From Phoebastria nigripes (taxonomy: Eukaryota > Chordata > Aves > Procellariiformes > Diomedeidae): a DNA stretch of 64,000 nucleotides. Below are positions 35,770-49,985 of this stretch, piece by piece (the stretch's first letter is position 1; the number at the start of each line of letters is the position of its first letter). Position numbers and translations under genes: made by a program. The stretch lies in contig JAYKAV010003143.1 of the NCBI GenBank assembly GCA_035582835.1, positions 2,915,673 through 2,979,672 on the forward strand, in the 5' to 3' direction. Under the pieces are notes generated by a model. It made no database searches and was not told the DNA's origin. It saw nothing but the letters and a program-made list of their open reading frames with translations.

Positions 35770-36803
35770 GAGGATAGGACTGGAAAAATTACAGACAAGC
35801 CAATGGCGCTTTGATAATGGAACAAATTATAGAGTACTCGCTTTGTATTCATCCAGGAGGACAGTAAGGGGATAAAATCAGCCAAGGTGGACTCGACCAA
35901 TACAGGTCAAGTCCAGCTCTTCTGCTTTATAGATGGAACATCCAGCCTAATGGGTAGGGGTTAATCTGTAAGTATGGTATAACTTCACTTTAATTAAGAC
36001 TGTTGATATAGTTTTACTATATCAAGATGTGAGTGGTATTCTCACATGAAAACTAAGAAACACTGGACAAAATGATGTTGTTATCAGGTAAGTGTTGAAA
36101 GCTCATATTCAAAATAGCTTCAAAGTTGGCTCTTGACTGTGTCAGACCTGGATGTGGGCTTATTTAATTTTTTAATTAATAGCCTAAATGATAGGCATAG
36201 GGAATGCTTTTACGTAACACTGTTTCCAAAAGAAAAAAAGCAACTGTTCTAGGAGGTATCAACAGAAATATAGTGTGTAAGTGAGGTACTCTGTTGGACT
36301 TGGAATTTGATATGGCCTAAATTGGAACATAATGCTTCCTTATTTGAGTACCAATCTCAGTGTCAAAAAGGATTAGGATAAACTGGAGAGGTGAGCAAGT
36401 GGTGAGAGGTTTAGAAAATAAGGTCTTTGAAGAAGAGTTGAAAAAATGGATTTTTTTCTGCATGGGAAAGTGAAGATGTGGAGAAAGATCGATGAAATCA
36501 AATGTGTAAAACATTGTCATAAAAGCATGGTGACCAACTGTTATTCTCCATGACATCAAGAACAGAACAAGAATTAATCTACTTTCTTTATGGCAAGGGA
36601 AAAATCCATCTTAAATATTAGGAATAACTTTCTAACTACATTTTAGCACTAAAAAAGATTATTTACAGAACTTGTGGAATCTGCATCGCTGGACATGCCT
36701 AAGAACAGGCTATACAAATATCTGTGAGAGTTACTAGACTTGATCCCAGAGAATGGAATTGATGGCTGGGATTATACCTAGTCCTACATTTCTACAGTTT
36801 CTG
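35770..36803 (+). mobile_element. Ancient CR1-like LINE copy, about 1 kb, decayed
   Basis: Segments in the right order match the CR1 LINE: GAACAAATTATAGAGTACTC near 35820 and the AACAAATCATGTCAAACC-like region near 35870-35920 (reverse-transcriptase part). Then comes the ORF2 C-terminal region with TTAGGAATAACTTTCT near 36619 and GTGGAATCTGCATCGCTGGA near 36674. The end is CCTAGTCCTACATTTCTACA at about 36778-36797, the usual CR1 3' end. The copy is internally shortened and full of stops. Divergence is far higher than in the 15.2-kb copy, so it dates from well before modern birds. Confidence 0.7.
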
Positions 36804-37989
36804 AGACCTCTATTGTAGCGAAGTAGATCTTCATTTAAATGTGGTATCCTATAATCAACCCCCACTACTCTATGTTATTACCTTAAATTGGTCATTGAAT
36901 AGTTTCCTAGGTAAGAAAGTTCAATGCATAATTTATAAGTTATTTTGTACACTAGTAATGGATGTATATTAATATGCATTTTCCACAATCTGACTAAGAA
37001 ACTCTCATCACATTTGGCCAACCTATTGACCTCACTGTCTAAAAAGGCAGGAGAGAAAATACGTTTAAAAAGCAGCAAGCACTAAGTGGAGTGAACTGTA
37101 CACATTTGGTATTTCATAATCTGAAAGACCAGTTGTATTTACTGTTATTGCAATCACAATACAAAAATGTATTCCCAGAAGCATTCCCTGGAATACAGCA
37201 GTGGCTGTTAATACAGTAGCAAGATGGCCAATCCAAATTCAGGGCAAAAGGAGCTGGGCAATGACCCAAATATATTTTCCTGAGCTGTAAATCAATGAGA
37301 AATTAACATTTTGGTTGTTTGAGATCAGGTCTCACACAGAATGTTTTATTTTCCTTATCCCCAGCCTGTCCTGATTTTAAATGTATGTCAAAGTTATTTT
37401 TTATCCTTGAAAATGAATGAAAATAATTTAATTTCTCATGCAGAGATAAAGATGTATGCGTATTTTATATCAACTAATATTTTTTGCTTTTTGCCAATGC
37501 TTTACTTAAAAGCTCATAAACCTAATGTTTTTGCTCTAATAAAAAGGAAAGCCCTTGAGACCTCATATTCCCTGTCTGCACAGAACTGCACAGATGAGGG
37601 CAAGCTTCTCATAAATCCCTGCAACCTGAAAGCTGTAGTAAACCTTAGTTTTAATTATGTTCTGGAAGACGGGAGGTGTTTGCAGGCATATGCAGCATCA
37701 AGGGATGTAACTGTGTTTACCCACATGCTCCAAAGAAACACATCCAAAAAGTAGAAGGCATCAGGCCAGGCAATTTGAGAAGCAACCTCTTCATGCAACT
37801 GTCTCGGCTTATTACCCACAATCTTCTTTGTTATGTCCACTTTCATCATCAGGGTTTTCAGAAATGACTTAAGTTTGTGCCCAAGGTGTCATTCGTGTGA
37901 AAAGCTACTACTTTGCTCATCGTTTTCCACCTCTCCCAAAATCTTGCATGTCCTNTGACAGGACAGTTGTTATTCATGACAACTTATGC

Positions 37990-38074
37990 CTTTTCAGTGT
38001 CTTCTCTGGCTGCTGTAAAGAGAAGAAGTGATCATCTTCTCTTTACAGCTGCCAGATATGACTGCTGCTGAAAG
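37990..38074. other. Pre-miRNA-like hairpin, 85 nt
   Basis: Arms 38007-38026 and 38035-38054 pair at 19 of 20 positions around an 8-nt loop (38027-38034). After an asymmetric internal loop (9 and 13 nt), outer arms 37990-37997 and 38068-38074 pair again with one bulge. Size and shape resemble a microRNA precursor, but a short palindromic transposon relic is equally possible. The transcribed strand is unknown. Confidence 0.4.
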
Positions 38075-40735
38075 CAATTTCAAGCCTTTTTTGCCATGGA
38101 GCAGATGATCTGGCCCTAAACTTGTTATGAACTTAGATTTTGCTTAACATTTTGAGTAGTGGGCACACTATAGCAATTATTTATGGTCTTTAAGCTCTTT
38201 GAAAAAATAAAGCACTCTGTAAGCATTAAACATCTGTATGTATGGCAACATGACCATTCCCAAGCGAATACTTGCACAACGTTGAAAGGCCTAAAATAAA
38301 AACACTTTGAAGAAGCACAAAATTCAGGTATACTCAGGTCTCTTTTTTTTGTACTATGCTCACGGGCCTGCAAGTTCTTGCCTTGCTAAGCAATGCCCAC
38401 TCATCATGTTCATGTCGCTCCTCGCAAGTGAATCTCTTTGGCTGAGTGTGGTATTACCAGGATGGAGGAAGCCAAACCCTGCAAGCTTTGAATAGAAAGG
38501 AGAAGCAGCTTTGTACTTGGCACCTGGTAAGAAGCTAGGTAAAAAATGAAAAATGGAGTCCAAAATGATTTTTTGCACAAAAAAAAGAAAAGCAGGAAAG
38601 GGGAAAAAAAGTAAGGAATTTAGTTCCTGAAATGAAAGTATGGGAAAGTCACTATTCGTTTCAGTAACTCCATATTTAACGGAGCATTTTACTTTGAAGC
38701 CAGTCATCAGCAAACGCAGGTGTGATCCCTTTTCAGTATGCATGTCCTACAATAGGCAAGTACATGGGAACTAGTTTTGTGCAGAAACAGATCTTAAATA
38801 GGCTTTAAAACAGACTTCCTGCTCCAGATTTCTCCAGACAAGACTCAAACATAACTCTTCAGCACCTGAAGTGAGATTAAATCTTGTCCATCATAAATGA
38901 TGGTCTCACAATTAAGCAAAGCTGTGCTTTGTTATCCCTATAAACTCTTGTTTATCTTATGTAAACACTGAGGACAGAAGCACTTTCTTAATAAAAAATG
39001 GCATTTTGAAGCTAAAATCATTGGAGTGGCTCCGCATGCTGTGATGTTCAGATGAAATCTGAATCAGGGCAATTTTCTTCTTCCCGTCTAAATGACATTC
39101 AGCTACATTATCTCTGCAGCTCTGAACAGCAACAGAATGGTAACTAGTAGTCTAGTTACCTCTAGACTGAGGTTTTTAAATGTCCAGAAAAGAGGGTAAG
39201 TGTTTGAAAATGTTTTTAGTTTGCAAATATATTGTATAATTTTATATTAGAAAGAAGCCACATACTGGAACAAAAAAAAAATGCATGTGAGTGGTCTGAT
39301 GGAAATAATTGCCACTTAAGAGTATTCAAGTCCTTTGGAGAGCTTATAAAATAGTACGAAGCCAGAATTTTCATGAAATTTCCAAACTGGTCATTGGAAG
39401 CTTGCTTTTATTATCAGATTTAACTAGAAATGGCCAACACCTTTCTGGATCCTTCACTATTAAAAAAATAATTTGGTACATTCCATCCGGGGACTTGCCA
39501 TAATGCTGTTAAGCTTTCATTTATCTGAAGCTGACAGATACCCTGCTCAGATGCAAATGTTGAACCTGATGCCATCAGCATTTTCCTGACTTTTCTGTCA
39601 GAAAATGGTAATCTCATATACCATCTCTAGGATATATGTTTCTTTTTCACCTTCTTCCTCACATCCTCTACCTCTGTTTTCCTTGCTTCTTTCTCCCAGG
39701 GAAGCGTTCGAGCCTGATAGGAGTCAGAACAAATCTTGCACTAACCCTTTTGGCATCTAAAAACCCCTTCCAGCAATGGATTCTAGTACAGCTGGTGTCT
39801 CAAAGTGCTTAATATGCCTCTAATATGCCTGTGAAAATACAGAAAAACTTAGATAAAGCTGGAAAAGCAAAATTTCTATTCTTCTGTTTTGCGTGACTTA
39901 CCAATGGCTGAAGTTCAAGCACCATTGGCAGTAGCTGCTTTTTCTGCACTTCTGATAGCCTTTGACCTCTTTCTCTCCATGTTTGTAAATTCTTCTCTTT
40001 TGTTTCAATTTTTAAAAAATGAACTGACTTTGACAAGTCAGGCAACCACACTAGATGCCCTGCCTTGCCCTTTTTCTAAGGGTGTGGACCTGCCACCAAG
40101 AAGACAGCGGAGAATGATGTAATTCTGAGATATTCATCCATTGCAGCCCTGCCTTTGCCTGTAAAAAGGTTTAAATGTTTTTTATTTCTTAATTTTGGGT
40201 TAATTCTGATAAGAGGTTTTATGGCTGTGAGCTAAGTAGGTTTGTGGCATTGTACTTGCTGAAAGATAATAAAGACAGTGATCACTGAATTGTACCTCTG
40301 GTTTCCCGAGACTATTCCCTTCATTTTAGCTAGAAGTACTTCTTGTGTCACAAGACCACCGCATTTCTCATCTAACACCTAACAAATCTCAACACCTTAC
40401 TTGCTTGTTTACATGGCAATTTAGAAAAACAGAAAAGAAAGAAAAAGCAAGCTAGAAATGTGACATATAAAGTAATTCACCAACACCACTAATCTCTTTT
40501 AGATTTCAGAACAGCTCTTCTCACTCAGTCTCATAATAAATTATTGTTATTCTGAGGTCATCTGTAAATCAGAGTGCAGCACTAAAAAAATCAGGCTACA
40601 TAAAATTAATAAGTTTTAACAGAAATCGGGCAACTTGTAATTTTTTAATATAGGGAAGCTCAGAAGAATATGTACATTTACTTTTAATACCAAGTTTGTG
40701 TTTGGAACAATGCCCTCCACCAGTCAGTTTTAATA

Positions 40736-40845
40736 GGAACATAGGATCTGCCATGCTCCATTAAGCCAATGATCCATCAAGTCCAATATTCTCCACTCTG
40801 CTTGGCAAATGCAAGATGCTTCAAAGGAAGGCAAATTGCCCGTCA
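40736..40845 (-). mobile_element. Ancient CR1/L3-like LINE fragment, antisense
   Basis: GAACATAGGATCTGCCATGC followed by CCAATGATCCATCAAGTCCA and AATGCAAGATGCTTCAAAGG matches the complement of an old CR1/L3-type LINE 3' region seen across reptiles. It is heavily decayed, and its end is uncertain after about 40845. Confidence 0.6.
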
Positions 40846-43800
40846 TGCACTTGGCCAATTTTTCAATTTGAATAGTCCATTGTGCAAAAGCCATTCCATT
40901 CTTCATGTCAAGTCCTTGTCCCATATGGTTACAAATGTTAAAGTAATCAAGTGGCATGAATGACCCAATGTACCGTTTTAATAATATTTAAGGCTATGTT
41001 TATGCTCTGATTGGATCTGTTCCTCTTGAACTGTCAATTGGTTTTGTGTACAATGCTCCTCACATTCATTCTCATTACATCTCCTATTTCTACTCTACTT
41101 CAATTCAGCAGCTAAGCAAATCGACAGTATTCACAAATCACCACAATTTTGCGTCACTATTAAAAAATCAGTTATGATTTTAAATAAACGTTAGAGGATA
41201 TTTCTATTAAACAGCTACTTGGTGTAACAAAACAGCATGCACCGATCAGAGCATTACAATAGTGCTCCACTGAATTTCCTTCATTTGAATCATATTCTAC
41301 TGCTGCACGGGAGTATCTATTAATTTCTGAGGTGAGAAAAGTTTCTAATTCAGATCTCAGTACTTTGCAGTTTTGACCCATGCCTAACAAATGCTAATGA
41401 ATTGTTGGCTAAGGGACCTGGTGTGTTGTTAGATACTAGAAACCACAGGAAGATATTTTCATTACTTCTTTTGATATAATTTGCCTATTTATTTATTGAT
41501 CATTTTCTCAGCATAACATTTTTGTTTTCTTGTTCTCTGCTGTTTTCCTTCAGGATTTCATTTACCATTTGAGGGCCTGGGATATATTTTGCAATGTTTT
41601 CATGTTTCTTTTCCTTTCGCTGTCTTGCACCTTGGTTATAATTTCGGAATCAGGGTTTGTCAAACCATCTCAGACATGTTGGTTAGGACCACCCTGCTAC
41701 ATCAAGAGTATCTTATATTCTGGGCAACGCACAGGTATCAGAAGGCAGAGCAATAGGAGAGGACTGGAAAGTAAGGTCAGAAGCAGCACTATAGTAACCG
41801 GTACATTTTATATATATATTTATAGTCTAGGATTATATTGTATTTTCTGTACTGTCGTGCTCCAAGGCCCTGCAACAGGGGAAAGGGGACTCTATGAGAT
41901 AGTGACTGTATATAGAAGCAGAAGGAAAAAACTTTCAAGGTAAGTACGTGAAAAGAGACGATAAATGGATACTGTAAAATGCAGATTTTTCTTTTCTTAT
42001 CTAGGCTAGTTTGGGCAGAGCTTCTCTTTTTCAGCACTGCATGGCAGAGAGTATCTGAGGGATCTGATAGCTCTAAGGGACCATGGGAGAAACCAAATAT
42101 AAGAATATAATACAAGAGGGAGAAAAAGGTAGAGGAGACAAATGGGAGAAAAAGTTTATACGAAACACGGAGTGGCTGAGAAGGCAGAAGAGAAGAATCA
42201 CAACTTTGACTGAAGTCCAGTAAAACAGTATGTCAAATGCAGCAAGGATTGATCCAAAATGCCCAGGTAANGTTTCTCTTGACATCTCCTCCCCCAGTTT
42301 AGGACAGAATCCATGGCAGTGACAGGTATTCTCTGCCAGGGCTTTGCTGCTGAACTGGCTCCAAATGCCTCAGTAAGAACTACTAACAGTTGTTGCTCCA
42401 TTGTGTGGGGATGGCAGCGTAGGGGACAAGAGGAAAGATGGGCAAAGTAAAGGAATATAAGTAGGGAACTTCTATGGGAACAGCAAGATTTATGTGCTTT
42501 GGTACACAAAATTTCCCGCTTNTTTTTCTTCATGGGATGAAGAGTCAGGTTTAACATCTCACTTTGTCATATAGATCTTTCAGTTCCTGCAAAAATCAAG
42601 GACATCCTAGTGCCTTTTATCTGGATTTTATTTGTGGTTTCCACAAAACTGGATGCTGATTATTTAATTGGCTCAGCATAATCAGACAATGGGCAATCTA
42701 ATAGGGCTACAGGGCGACACTGTTAAGGAAAGTGTCTAGCAGTCCTTTCATGATCTAATGAGCTGTGTTGTATTAATTGGGGGGGAGTCACGGGGAGAAA
42801 AGGACGAACATGCCGATACACTCACGCTTTCTTCCTTCCATTCCATCTCAATATCTACCTCATTTCTGTGGTGATGTCATCTCTGAAGATGACCGAAACA
42901 AACTGTTGCCTCCTCCCCAAAATCTTTTTCATTTTCTCCTGTGTATCATCTCACTGGTTTTGGACAAGTCAGTGTATCATTGTTGGCCTTTTTAGAACTT
43001 CGCTTGTGTTCACAATAATTTTCACCCTCCCCTTATTATAATGCCAATGCATGTAATTTTGGGTGTCTTTTATCTGATACAAAGACCTTCATTACGAAGT
43101 GTCAAGAAGAAAGAACAGAGAAGTCAAGATACTTTTCTGTCACTCATGTATGACTGAGACACCGTTTCTATCAGATAGTCATATACTCACGTGCAATCAA
43201 TCCTTTCCATTTCTGGGTGTCAGACAGAATGGGTGACATAACAGATTCACTCTTGCTGAAAGGTTTGCTGAAATGATAGTGAATTATGTTAAGCACTATT
43301 TGAATCTGAAAATGGACTGTTCCAAAATGGACAAAGCTAACAGCCTGTTTTAAAGTGAAAGCACCTCGTCTGTTAAGAAGTTAAAGGGTTCCCCTTTGAT
43401 GGCTTATGATATAATTTTAAAAATAGGAAGTTTGAGTGTGTGAGGCTCTTGAAATTTTTTTATCTAATACTGGAGGTTAGTTATTTTTTGACAATTACAT
43501 AAGTAAAAGAGATTTTATTAATTTCAGAATCCAATTTTGGCCACGTTTTTATTTTTGCAATTTTTTTAAATACTCCTGTATGTCTTTTAACATGCTGTTT
43601 TTACACCCAGGATGTATATTTACATGTGTGTTTTTAACAAGCCCTTGAATAAACTTTGGATCTCTTCAGATGAATTCCGTAGATTTCACATGATGCCCAC
43701 ATCAAAATCCACAATGTGCAGATTCCTAATTTTCCAAAATCTCTGACTTGCCAGGCATATTTCTGTCAACAGCTGTTTCATCTGATAAGGAAACNATTTG

Positions 43801-45178
43801 TATCACTTTTTCCTTATAGATTAATTTTGATGCCCAGTATTCCAATTTTTCAGTGTTTCCTCTACCTCTTGCTATTAAGGTGAAATTTTATTTGAGCTCT
43901 CTATTGGTATCAAATCCCTGTTAGTTGAATCTAGAAGCCGGGGGGGGGGCATTCCTAGACAAAGACTTCATTGTAGCAGGTGGTTTCCACACAGCAGCTG
44001 TGGTAATCTAATGAAAAATATTGGGGGAGATGGAAATATCTCTATTATGAGTATATAAATGCTTTCTGCATGAAAGACATTTCCTTATGTCTGTCTGTCA
44101 CGTTACTGCAAAATAGTTTGCCTTCTATTGCTCTTCTGCTGAATAAGCATCTCTGGTCTCATTTTCTGAGTTTTAATGGGAATTGTAGTTTCTGTTTACT
44201 CCTAAAAACCAGGACATGGGTGGTTTAAAAATTAATGCAACCTATGAGGGTCTTCTGAGATTTACTTTTTCTCCTTAATTTGTCTGAGGTACCAGTCCAG
44301 CTAGATTTGGCTGTGTTCTGAAACCCTGGGAGAATTTATTCCAGCTTTTCATGAATGTGGGTTACTGTTTTTATTAAAAGCCAAATACAAAATTCAAACT
44401 CCACTGAAAGTGATTGCAACGTTGCCACTGACCTGAACTCACCAAAAAAGTGACAATATCCTTAAAGGTTTTTGCTTAAGTGAAGTCGGAAATCTGACCT
44501 CCACACCTCTGTGTCAGCACCTGGTCACACATGCCGGGGTACCACAGGGAATGCCGAAAGACAGGAGTGCTGAGGTTCTTCAACCTTACTTTCACCTCTA
44601 CAACCATCTTCCTCCCCAAAACACATATTAATTGAATGGGACATCTACCTGTTCCCGACAACAGTAGAGTTATTCTAATTTTCATGGCAAAAGATATTGC
44701 ATCTTCACTATATTTTAAATTGGCTTCAGGGAATGATTTATAAGTACTATCATGTCTCCCTTTTCCCACACTTGCCCATTTTCCCTGTCAGTCACTTTGA
44801 AGGTTGTTACTGGTAAGTGTAGTCTCTTCTCACAGAAACACCCTGTTTGGTTTTTTCTTTCTTTCTGTTATTGAGCACCTCTCAACTGCTAGAAACTTTG
44901 CCATTTCCCCGCTCCCTTTTCTGAAAAGTGGCTTTTCTTACACACAGGAAAACTGTAACAAAAGAATATATATAGGAATTTTTTTCGTTTCATAACACAG
45001 AATATGTATATGGGATTCCCAACCTTGTAGGACACCTGAACTTGGCAGGAGTTAAATGCGTTGTGTGCTATGCAAAAGCAGGCTGTGGGCATCTTGTGGC
45101 TGCTTTAATCAGACAAGTACATAGTTTCACTGTGTCTCTTATATCGATTCTGATTAATTCCTAACGAGTGTCTCTGAG

Positions 45179-45205
45179 CACATCTTATTTCAGAGATAAG
45201 ATGTG
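45179..45205. other. Perfect 10-bp hairpin
   Basis: CACATCTTAT and ATAAGATGTG flank a 7-nt loop (45189-45195). It is not followed by a T run and has no known context. Probably incidental. Confidence 0.6.
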
Positions 45206-45707
45206 GCCTTTTCATAAGAAGTTTATTACCAAGAGGCTTAAGACTAATCCACCAGTTGCCAATATTATCTCCTGGTCACTTGGGAATGATGATATTCAAA
45301 GTGCTCAGTGCTTCACTGTGCACTGAACAGCAAAACCTTTCAAGGGTAAGAATTATTTGGTAACCTGGAAACATGATTTTTGCCATACCAGAGACTGAAC
45401 CATTTTTTCACTTGGCCACAAATGACTTGGGAGCTCTGCCACTCACAGCATAGCTACACTACTTAGCAGGATCTTCTTTTAATCTCCTCCCCTTGTAGTT
45501 GCCCATTCCTCCAATATAGCAAAGAAGCGGTTTTGGTGACCCACTGAGTTGCTGTCACTCAAATACTTAGCACCTGTGGTTGGGTGTTATCGCCCATTCC
45601 AGAGCAGCCCATGGAAGGAAAGATTATATTTTCAATCAACCCTGTGCACTGTGGTATTTACTCCTCTTCCAACAAGAGGAATTTAATGCTTTGAGGTATG
45701 GCAAGTA

Positions 45708-45825
45708 GTTAGTACCAGATGGTATTTACCCAAGGGTTCTGATGCGATTTAAGAAAATTAGGCTCTGAACTATGACAGAATCAGGTAATCTTTCAGTCAA
45801 AATCACCAAACATCCTGGACAACGG
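45708..45825 (+). mobile_element. Ancient CR1-like LINE fragment
   Basis: ACCAGATGGTATTTACCCAA then GGGTTCTGATGCGATTTAAG resembles the ORF2 stretch of CR1-type elements (a PDG-I-P-R-V-L-like peptide with frame breaks). Short and decayed. Confidence 0.45.
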
Positions 45826-48800
45826 AGCTTTGAATGGTGCAAACCAGGATGAAGGATTTTCTCCTCCTCAGGGAGCCATGCTTGGCACTCAGATTTGTCT
45901 TTTATAATGGTAAGCTGCTGTTTAAATTTCTTTCTGCTAAGGTGTCACAAGGGAGAATGTGTCCACAAATTAAAATAGATTACAATATCAATTCACAAAA
46001 CAACGTGAAAAATCCACTTGTTTCTGGGTTTAAAAATCATTGTGAACTGTTTTAATCTATCACATGACCTGTTTGTCTCTTGCTATTATTTTTATTATGT
46101 CCTGCTTCCCCTATTCTGATCCCCACAGTGACTCAAATCCTGCTCCCCAAATTAGAGAAACATCAAACTGTGTCCAAAAATATTCAGACTTAATTACTTG
46201 CACAGGACCAAAATCGTTGCTAATTTGCAAATAAGAGCTGCTCTGTACTCCATACACCCATTGCGACTCTCAATCTCTTTAGTTGAAACACTGAATACAT
46301 CCCTGCGATACGTTTTTCTACCAGCCAGCAAGGGGACAGTAGGGTGCATTGCGTTCATCCACCCATATTTGAAGCACTGTCAAAAAGAAAACTTAGTTGT
46401 TAAAGATGTTGTCTTGTGACAATAAATTGACTTATCACATGGTTGCCAGCACTCAGCAATAGGCTAAGGTTCATGTTTACATTTTCAAGGAGTATTGACA
46501 GAGACAGGGACAGGGAAATTAATTTAAGGAAGAAAATCCAGCCTTATATATAAATGATAAGTAAAGCAAATCTTATGAAAGTATACTTTTTAAAGTTTAT
46601 AAGCTACATACAGTCCCCAGGGCAACATACAGATAAGGGAATTGATTCTGTAGTCCCTTTCCTAGTAGCACTTCTGTTAACTTTTAATTTCTACTAGTAT
46701 GAGTGAAAAGAGAGGAATAAAACTTAATTGGCATAGGCTCAGGATCCTGTCGATTTGTTCAAAAGTGTGCAAAGACATTGGATTTCTTTAAAGACATATC
46801 TGGCTTGCCTTAGGAAAAAGGAAATAACATTTGCAAATATGTAAATGTACACACAGTTGCCACTTAATGCAAAAAAAAAAAGAGTATTTGTCCATTTTGT
46901 CTAGAAAGACATTTTGCAGACCTTTGAAAATGTAGCTAGTATCTATCTAATGGTTTTACTGGCAGGAAACTTCAGTAGCCTTTTAATATCATAAAGTAGA
47001 CCACATAATACAACTGCAACACACAGCTCTGAGGGCCTGGTTTCCAGTAGGTGATTTGACAGCATTTTATACCCACTCACTTTGCATGGGCCTGAATGGC
47101 TGCACAGTGTGCATGAAATTACAGGCTCAAGTCTCAGGAATTTATCTTTTCATCTCATTTAAAAGCCTTAAACCATAATATTAGTCTGAGGCTGAGATCT
47201 GCTTACAGATCAGTGACATCACATCACTCCTCCTTTTTTCTTCATGCTGATTAACCTGTTTAGACTTTCATGGAAGTCCTTGATGTAGGAGCTAAGTGTC
47301 CTTGAAAACACTGGGTTCTTGGCAAGTAGGCAAATTCCCAGTATGAGGCAAAGAAGGCCAATTTTGCTTTCATTACACTGTTGCTATTCCCACCAACTTC
47401 CCAATTTTCATGAAAGTAGTACACACACGTTAGAGAAGGGTTCAGTGTACTGCACGACCTGGATTCTATTTCTAGCATTACCATGAGTGTCTTTTTGCCT
47501 CCCTTCACCCGTCACTTCAAGCAAATAAAAAACAGTTTTGTCTCTTGAGAGAAGATACTCTTACTTTTTTATAAACCAGGAAAATAATCATTTGGCATAA
47601 TCGTATGACATGCACGGTTGTTCTGCAAGGGAAACTGTTGCTAGAAGTTTCTTGGATCTTGCTGATTCTTAAATCTAAATCACTTAGTTTCAACAAGAAG
47701 GTCTTAGTGTCAACAATCCAATTTTCAACAAGCAGGTTAGATTTATTTTCAAATTAACACTGTTGAAATGTACCTCTCAGAGAAATTCTGGTAAGAGAAA
47801 ACTCCAGAGCATATTCATTAAATGACCTTTTTCCCCATCGCTTGTCACAGTCTTACTGATTTGCATATCCACTCAAGCTAGGTGCCTCATAGTTCTGGAA
47901 GGTATTACTGCTATGCTAGTTCAGTCAAAGAATCCGAATGTATTTCCTGATATTTTTGTATACTGAATGCCAGCTGTGCTATCTGTTTTCATATTTTGGG
48001 TCTTTACTCCATTCATTTGCCTAACTTAAAGAAGCTGAAAAAAATGGGAAAGAGAAATATGGAACTCATGTTTTTGACAATATTTCAAGGAAATTTATTG
48101 CTATGGGTTCTTTAGACACCTTATTTCAATTTAGAAAAGCTATTTTTTGACCACTTCCTTCCAGCTGAAGAATACTGCCAATAGAAATTTTAAAATCTGA
48201 ATCGTGTATTTCTCATAATTTTGAGGAGGACAGAAAAATTCCACCAGAGTAGTCATTCCATATAAACAAAACCCTCTTCCAATCTAATTCCATCCTGTCT
48301 TGATCAAGCCAGTCTGGTGAAAAGAATGAGGGATTGTATTCTGGCTGCAATTCCAACTCGAACACAAAATACTTATGGCATTAAATCCACGTCCTAAAAA
48401 ACAACACCATGAAGAATAATCTAGCACCTTCAGTAATATAATACCGTATCTGCTTTGTTTCGCTATTTGCTGTAAATTTTTCAGGCTCTTCTGTTCAGTC
48501 TCTGTCCTTATACTAGTATAACTTTCATTATTTTACTCCTGTCCAAGCAACTTCCAGGAAGCAGTTTTCTAAATTAAAATGACATCACTTCAAAACCCTG
48601 TAAATTCAAGTCAGTGTTCACAAAATGTACTACATTGGCAGCCTTTGACTGTAAAGTCTTTAACCAGCTGAAACAACAGACGGCACAAGGTTCCCTGTAT
48701 TGTTCTGCCTGGTATTTCAAATCTACTCATCCTTTCTCCCTCACTTTCTGCAGTTTGGCTATGTTGACATCTATCTGATGCTTTGATAACATTTAATATT

Positions 48801-49894
48801 TTTGAGAAGAAAAATGATTTTGGAACATTGGCATTATTGACATTATTAATGTTTTCAAAAATGTGTAAATGACTCATGAACAGAAATCCCTTTTCGAGAA
48901 CATTNGGCCATGCCCAGGATTTTAAAGGTGCAATTTCACTACTGTAAGGTTTCTCGCTTGTTCTGGTGTTTCAAAAGTGTAGCTTCATGCATTTTATTTG
49001 CCTGAATATGGCACTTTGGAGAGTCAACCACACCGCCAAGACACAGCAATGATTTTTAAATTCTTACTGTCAGGCAAGGCAGTGATGGCTGAAGCTTAAT
49101 CAGACAAGGATTCTCATAACCCTGTTCAGATACCATGTTCTGGTAGCAGCCTGATGCTTCAAACTATGATAAATTTTCTATACATAATTTTATTGTGACT
49201 GAGATTGTTTCCCTACACATTTCAGTTGGAAATACAAAATATTTCTAAGACTGTAACCATACAAAGTACATTTGAGATTTGTAATGGATTCTTTTGTTGC
49301 CATCCTGGCTGTTTTTCAGGTAGGATCTCCTTCAAATAAACAAAGGGGAAAATTTCTCCACTGTTATTGTGCTGTAGAGTTCAAATGCAAGCAAGTGTTG
49401 GCCAAAATTGACCAGAAAGCAAGTAAAGCAGGAAGGGGAGGATGAAGAAAAGCACTTAATCTAAATGCACATTAGTAACCATGTATTTCGGCTTGGTGGC
49501 TTTGTAACAGTATGATGAGAAAGAGAAAAGGATGTGGGCAATTATTTTTCTTACATTATCCTTTTCCTTCAGTATCAAGAAGGAACGCTCACGTCCCTGA
49601 AAAATTTGACTGGCATTTCCTAACATCATAGGCAGTGAGGGGAATCAGATTTGTCAGAAGTCCTTGTTGCAGGGGTATTGTGTAGTAGAAAAAGTGGCCT
49701 TCTACACAGCACTTATAGTGCTATACCATGACTTTAATAAGTTTTTTTTTGCCACTGTGTCACATGGCATTCTCAGAAGCAAACTACAGAAACAGTTTAG
49801 GTGAAAGTTCTATGGCATGAAATACATACTGTAATATATAGTGTTGTAATTACTTGGAGAGATCATCATTTTAGCCCTCGAAATGGAGGGATGT

Positions 49895-49985
49895 ATCACG
49901 AAGGCTTCTGCAAGGATGACTTCCAAGTCAAGTATTATTATCAGTGACTTGGATAACTGAATAGACAGTAGTCATTACTTTTCAT
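49895..49985 (+). mobile_element. Ancient CR1-like LINE fragment
   Basis: GCTTCTGCAAGGATGACTTC followed by AGTATTATTATCAGTGACTT and GGATAACTGAATAGACAGTA fits the CR1 reverse-transcriptase region around the LQG..FNIFINDLD motif, with deletions and stops. Confidence 0.5.

Noticed and set aside
36007..36025. Inverted repeat GATATAG..CTATATC
   Set aside because: Only seven AT-rich pairs, inside an old CR1 copy. Expected by chance.
37341..37754. 137-codon open frame in the intergenic region
   Set aside because: Its composition is that of AT-rich chance sequence, with no domain, signal peptide, Kozak context or exon boundary support.
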